A stretch of 8,158 bases of DNA from an uncultured Clostridia bacterium (lineage in GTDB: Bacteria > Bacillota > Clostridia > Oscillospirales > CAG-272). The stretch's first letter is position 1. The number at the start of each line of letters is the position of its first letter. The position numbers and the translations under genes are program-made. The notes under the pieces are model-generated. The model was not told where the DNA came from. It searched no databases and saw only the letters and a list, made by a program, of their open reading frames with translations. Shown in pieces: positions 6,816 to 8,158 of the stretch. The DNA lies in NCBI GenBank assembly GCA_947304475.1, contig CAMZBE010000047.1:1-8158 (forward strand), in the 5' to 3' direction.

Positions 6816-6923
6816 CGGGACGTCGAGGACGCCGTCCCCTACCGCTGGCGCGAGATGAAAAGCGAAACCGATTTGGTTGTGCCGGCATCTCCCGTTGTAG
6901 GGGACGGCGTCCTCGACGTCCCG
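6816..6923. repeat. 27-bp perfect inverted repeat pair with 54-bp centre (MITE/REP-like element)
   Basis: Positions 6816-6842 are the exact reverse complement of 6897-6923. Each arm is also partly self-complementary: GGGACG pairs with CGTCCC inside one arm, so every arm can fold alone. The 54-bp centre has no gene. Open frames through it are by-products of the repeat. I found no transposase and no clear target-site duplication. The form suits a dispersed non-coding element (miniature inverted-repeat or REP-like), but copy number cannot be judged from this window. Confidence 0.8.
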
Positions 6924-6954
6924 AAAAAAGGAAAACGAGTTACAATTAGAAGGA

Positions 6955-7026
6955 GAAAACCGCCCCGGGAAAGGGGTTCCCCGACGCGAACTTGTGAGCG
7001 TTGGGGGTTCCCGCGTAGCGGTTTTC
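6955..7026. repeat. Second intergenic dyad with 9-bp outer arms
   Basis: GAAAACCGC (6955-6963) is the reverse complement of GCGGTTTTC (7018-7026). Inside, GGGAA (6967-6971) can pair with TTCCC (7008-7012), and CCCC (6979-6982) with the G-run at 7003-7007. Together these make a long, imperfect hairpin. On the minus strand the 3' arm ends in TTTTC, so it may serve as the terminator for the 41-codon gene, about 107 nt past its stop codon. It could equally be another dispersed repeat. Confidence 0.55.
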
Positions 7027-7132
7027 AACCTTAAATTGCATTTCGCAGAGTATGGAGTTTCAACAGAGTGACAAGCACTTACCGATTATAATGTTTCCAT
7101 TCGTTTTTCGGTCTGCGCCGCCTGTGCGCGAC

Positions 7133-7258
7133 TTACAGACTGCTGAAATCGAAGGTCTCCCAACTCTCTTCCCCGAGCGTGCCGGCGGAAGTGATCAGCA
7201 TATCGCGATCGAGCGAAACGATCCTGATCTCTGCGGTTTCATAAATCTTCTTTTCCAT
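7133..7258 (-). CDS. 41-residue peptide of unknown function, downstream of the exported protein
   Basis: A short gene easily missed by length cut-offs. The ATG at 7256-7258 is preceded by AAAGGAGA with an 8-nt spacer, as good as any ribosome site here. It lies 18 nt after the stop codon of the exported protein gene, so the two should be co-transcribed. The peptide begins MEKKIYETAEIRIVSLD, then carries DMLITSAG (19-26) and ends acidic and aromatic, WETFDFSSL. It has no signal peptide, membrane segment or cysteine. The layout (Tyr-Glu near the start, alternating Ile/Val, then an aspartate and a hydrophobic-Thr-Ser-Ala/Gly motif) resembles, from memory, a recurrent class of unannotated small proteins in gut Clostridia genomes. 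Function is unknown. A peptide precursor is possible, but no maturation or export enzyme is visible beside it. Confidence 0.75.
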   Translation of the reverse strand: MEKKIYETAEIRIVSLDRDMLITSAGTLGEESWETFDFSSL

Positions 7259-7276
7259 TGTGATCTCTCCTTTCGG

Positions 7277-8158
7277 TCAGTCGGCGAGTTGATAGTGCAT
7301 CACTTCTTCGTCGTACCAACCGAGATTGATCGGCGAGGCGACCGGGCTGGCGGCGGGTTCGACCTGCTGCGCAAAGTTTTTGCCCGAGTTGATCATCAGG
7401 TCGGCGAGAACAAGGTAGGTATCGGATCCGCGCCCGAAGAAGCTCTGGAGTTGCAGCCAGTAGAACTTGCGATTGGATTGCGTATTGTCACTGTAAACAA
7501 GTTTGCCGTCCTCGATCTTGGCTTCATAAAGCAGATACTTTTCGTCGACGTAACGGGCGGCGCCCCCAACCACTTTGTATGCCTCAACGCCGTCGATATA
7601 GATCGTGTAAGTCAGCGTGTAGTCGACGTTTTCGCCGTTCTTTGCCGCCGTCTGGTGATAGCGGACGCCGATCCGGTGCCAGCCGTTGCCGCTGACGCTC
7701 TTTCCGGTGTTGACCAACACGACGCCGCCGTCGCCGTCGGAAAGTTCGATGCTGCCGTTATTCACGTACAGCCACGAGGTCGAACGATTTTTGGTGCCGC
7801 CGGTGAAGTTACCAAGATCGAGCGCCTTGCTGCCCCACGCGGAGAGCGTGCTGTTCCAAAGAATCGAGAACTCGACGAGCAGGTCGTTGCCCTCGGGATT
7901 ACCTTCGGTAGGGTAGAAGTGCCCTTCCTCCGCCGCAATATCCTTGAGCGATTTCTGGGGTGAGAAGAAGTTCTTGGAGGAACCCCAGCCGGAGGGAGCC
8001 GAACCGTTCTTACCGTTGATGACGACGGGCGTTGTTTCGGACGGGGTGGAGACGACCGCGTGCCCCGCGCCGCAGATCGAGCAATGGTCGGATTTCCAAC
8101 CGTTCTCGAGCAGGGTCGCGGGTTTGGTGATGGTATAATTGCCGTCCCAAACGTGTTC
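7277..8158 (-). CDS. Exported CxxC-module protein with C-terminal lectin-like domain (5' end missing)
   Basis: The frame is open to the right edge, so 293 residues are visible and the start lies outside. An internal GTG at 7763-7765 is not the true start, because coding similarity continues well upstream of it. The visible part begins EHVWDG, followed by a CxxC knuckle (C26/C29 of the visible part) like those in the lyase and the 374-1747 lipoprotein. A Ser/Gly-rich linker leads to a domain paralogous to that lipoprotein: HFYPT (80-84), VEFSILWN, GWHRIGVRYH (about 159-168), YTIYIDGVEAYK, VLADLMINSGK, VEPAASP and the terminal LAD. The WHR...YIDG arrangement suggests a concanavalin A/laminin-G-like carbohydrate-binding fold, which is inference. 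It is probably a lipoprotein like its relatives, but the signal peptide is not in the window. The 41-codon gene follows in the same transcript. Confidence 0.88.
   Translation of the reverse strand, partial: EHVWDGNYTITKPATLLENGWKSDHCSICGAGHAVVSTPSETTPVVINGKNGSAPSGWGSSKNFFSPQKSLKDIAAEEGHFYPTEGNPEGNDLLVEFSILWNSTLSAWGSKALDLGNFTGGTKNRSTSWLYVNNGSIELSDGDGGVVLVNTGKSVSGNGWHRIGVRYHQTAAKNGENVDYTLTYTIYIDGVEAYKVVGGAARYVDEKYLLYEAKIEDGKLVYSDNTQSNRKFYWLQLQSFFGRGSDTYLVLADLMINSGKNFAQQVEPAASPVASPINLGWYDEEVMHYQLAD

Larger units (their letters stand above)
6637..7132. other. Gene-free intergenic stretch between the lyase gene and the 41-codon gene
   Basis: About 500 nt without a supportable gene. From left to right it holds the lyase leader with a hairpin, the lyase promoter, an AT-rich block (about 6690-6760) that could act as an upstream promoter element, a 27-bp perfect inverted repeat pair (6816-6923), and a second dyad (6955-7026). 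The remaining 106 nt to 7132 show nothing recognisable. No transposase or RNA gene is seen. Confidence 0.7.

Noticed and set aside
6816..6923. Insertion sequence or CRISPR repeat
   Set aside because: There is no transposase, no clear target duplication and no regularly spaced array; only one inverted pair is present.
6681..7028. 115-codon minus-strand frame across the intergenic region
   Set aside because: It runs through both inverted repeats and through the lyase promoter. The sequence is a translation of the repeat element, with no domain or ribosome site.
7277..7765. Treating the right-hand gene as a 162-codon protein starting at an internal GTG
   Set aside because: The frame continues unbroken to the window edge and the upstream part matches the paralogous lipoprotein (HFYPT, EFSILWN) and the CxxC module.

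Overview
The window most resembles the chromosome of an uncultured Bacillota (Clostridia-type) bacterium from a gut or similar carbohydrate-rich habitat. This is inferred from AGGAG/GGAGG ribosome sites 7-9 nt before each ATG, sigma-A type promoters (TTGACA-N17-TATGAT and relatives), hairpin-plus-T terminators, Cys-lipobox signal peptides, and GC-rich genes separated by AT-rich promoters. No 16S rRNA or marker gene is present, so the taxonomy is a guess. Every supported gene lies on the minus strand and transcription runs from high to low coordinates.

Layout from right to left, in the direction of transcription. (1) 7277-8158: 3' part of an exported CxxC-module protein ending in a lectin-like (concanavalin A-like) domain. 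An overlooked 41-codon gene (7133-7258) follows 18 nt later with its own strong ribosome site. (2) 6637-7132: an intergenic stretch holding two inverted-repeat structures and the promoter of the next gene. (3) 3967-6636: a large lipoprotein with a heparinase II/III-type polysaccharide lyase domain, ended by a strong terminator. (4) 2005-3738: a signal-less (alpha/alpha)6-barrel glycosidase of the GH63/MGH1-like type, with its own near-consensus promoter and strong terminator. A long palindrome lies upstream of that promoter. (5) 374-1747: a second lipoprotein, with three CxxC modules and a C-terminal domain paralogous to the one in (1), also with its own promoter. (6) 1-120: the first 40 codons of another secreted protein.

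Taken together this looks like a small polysaccharide-utilisation neighbourhood. The surface lyase would cut a uronic-acid-containing polysaccharide, the two lectin-like proteins could bind glycans or help display at the surface, and the cytoplasmic glycosidase could process imported oligosaccharides. Separate promoters and terminators indicate independently controlled units rather than one operon. The joint function is inference; the individual domain calls are firmer. The most unusual points are the 41-residue peptide gene, the shared N-terminal CxxC module on proteins with different C-terminal domains, a 27-bp perfect inverted repeat element, and the 13-bp-arm palindrome upstream of the glycosidase promoter.
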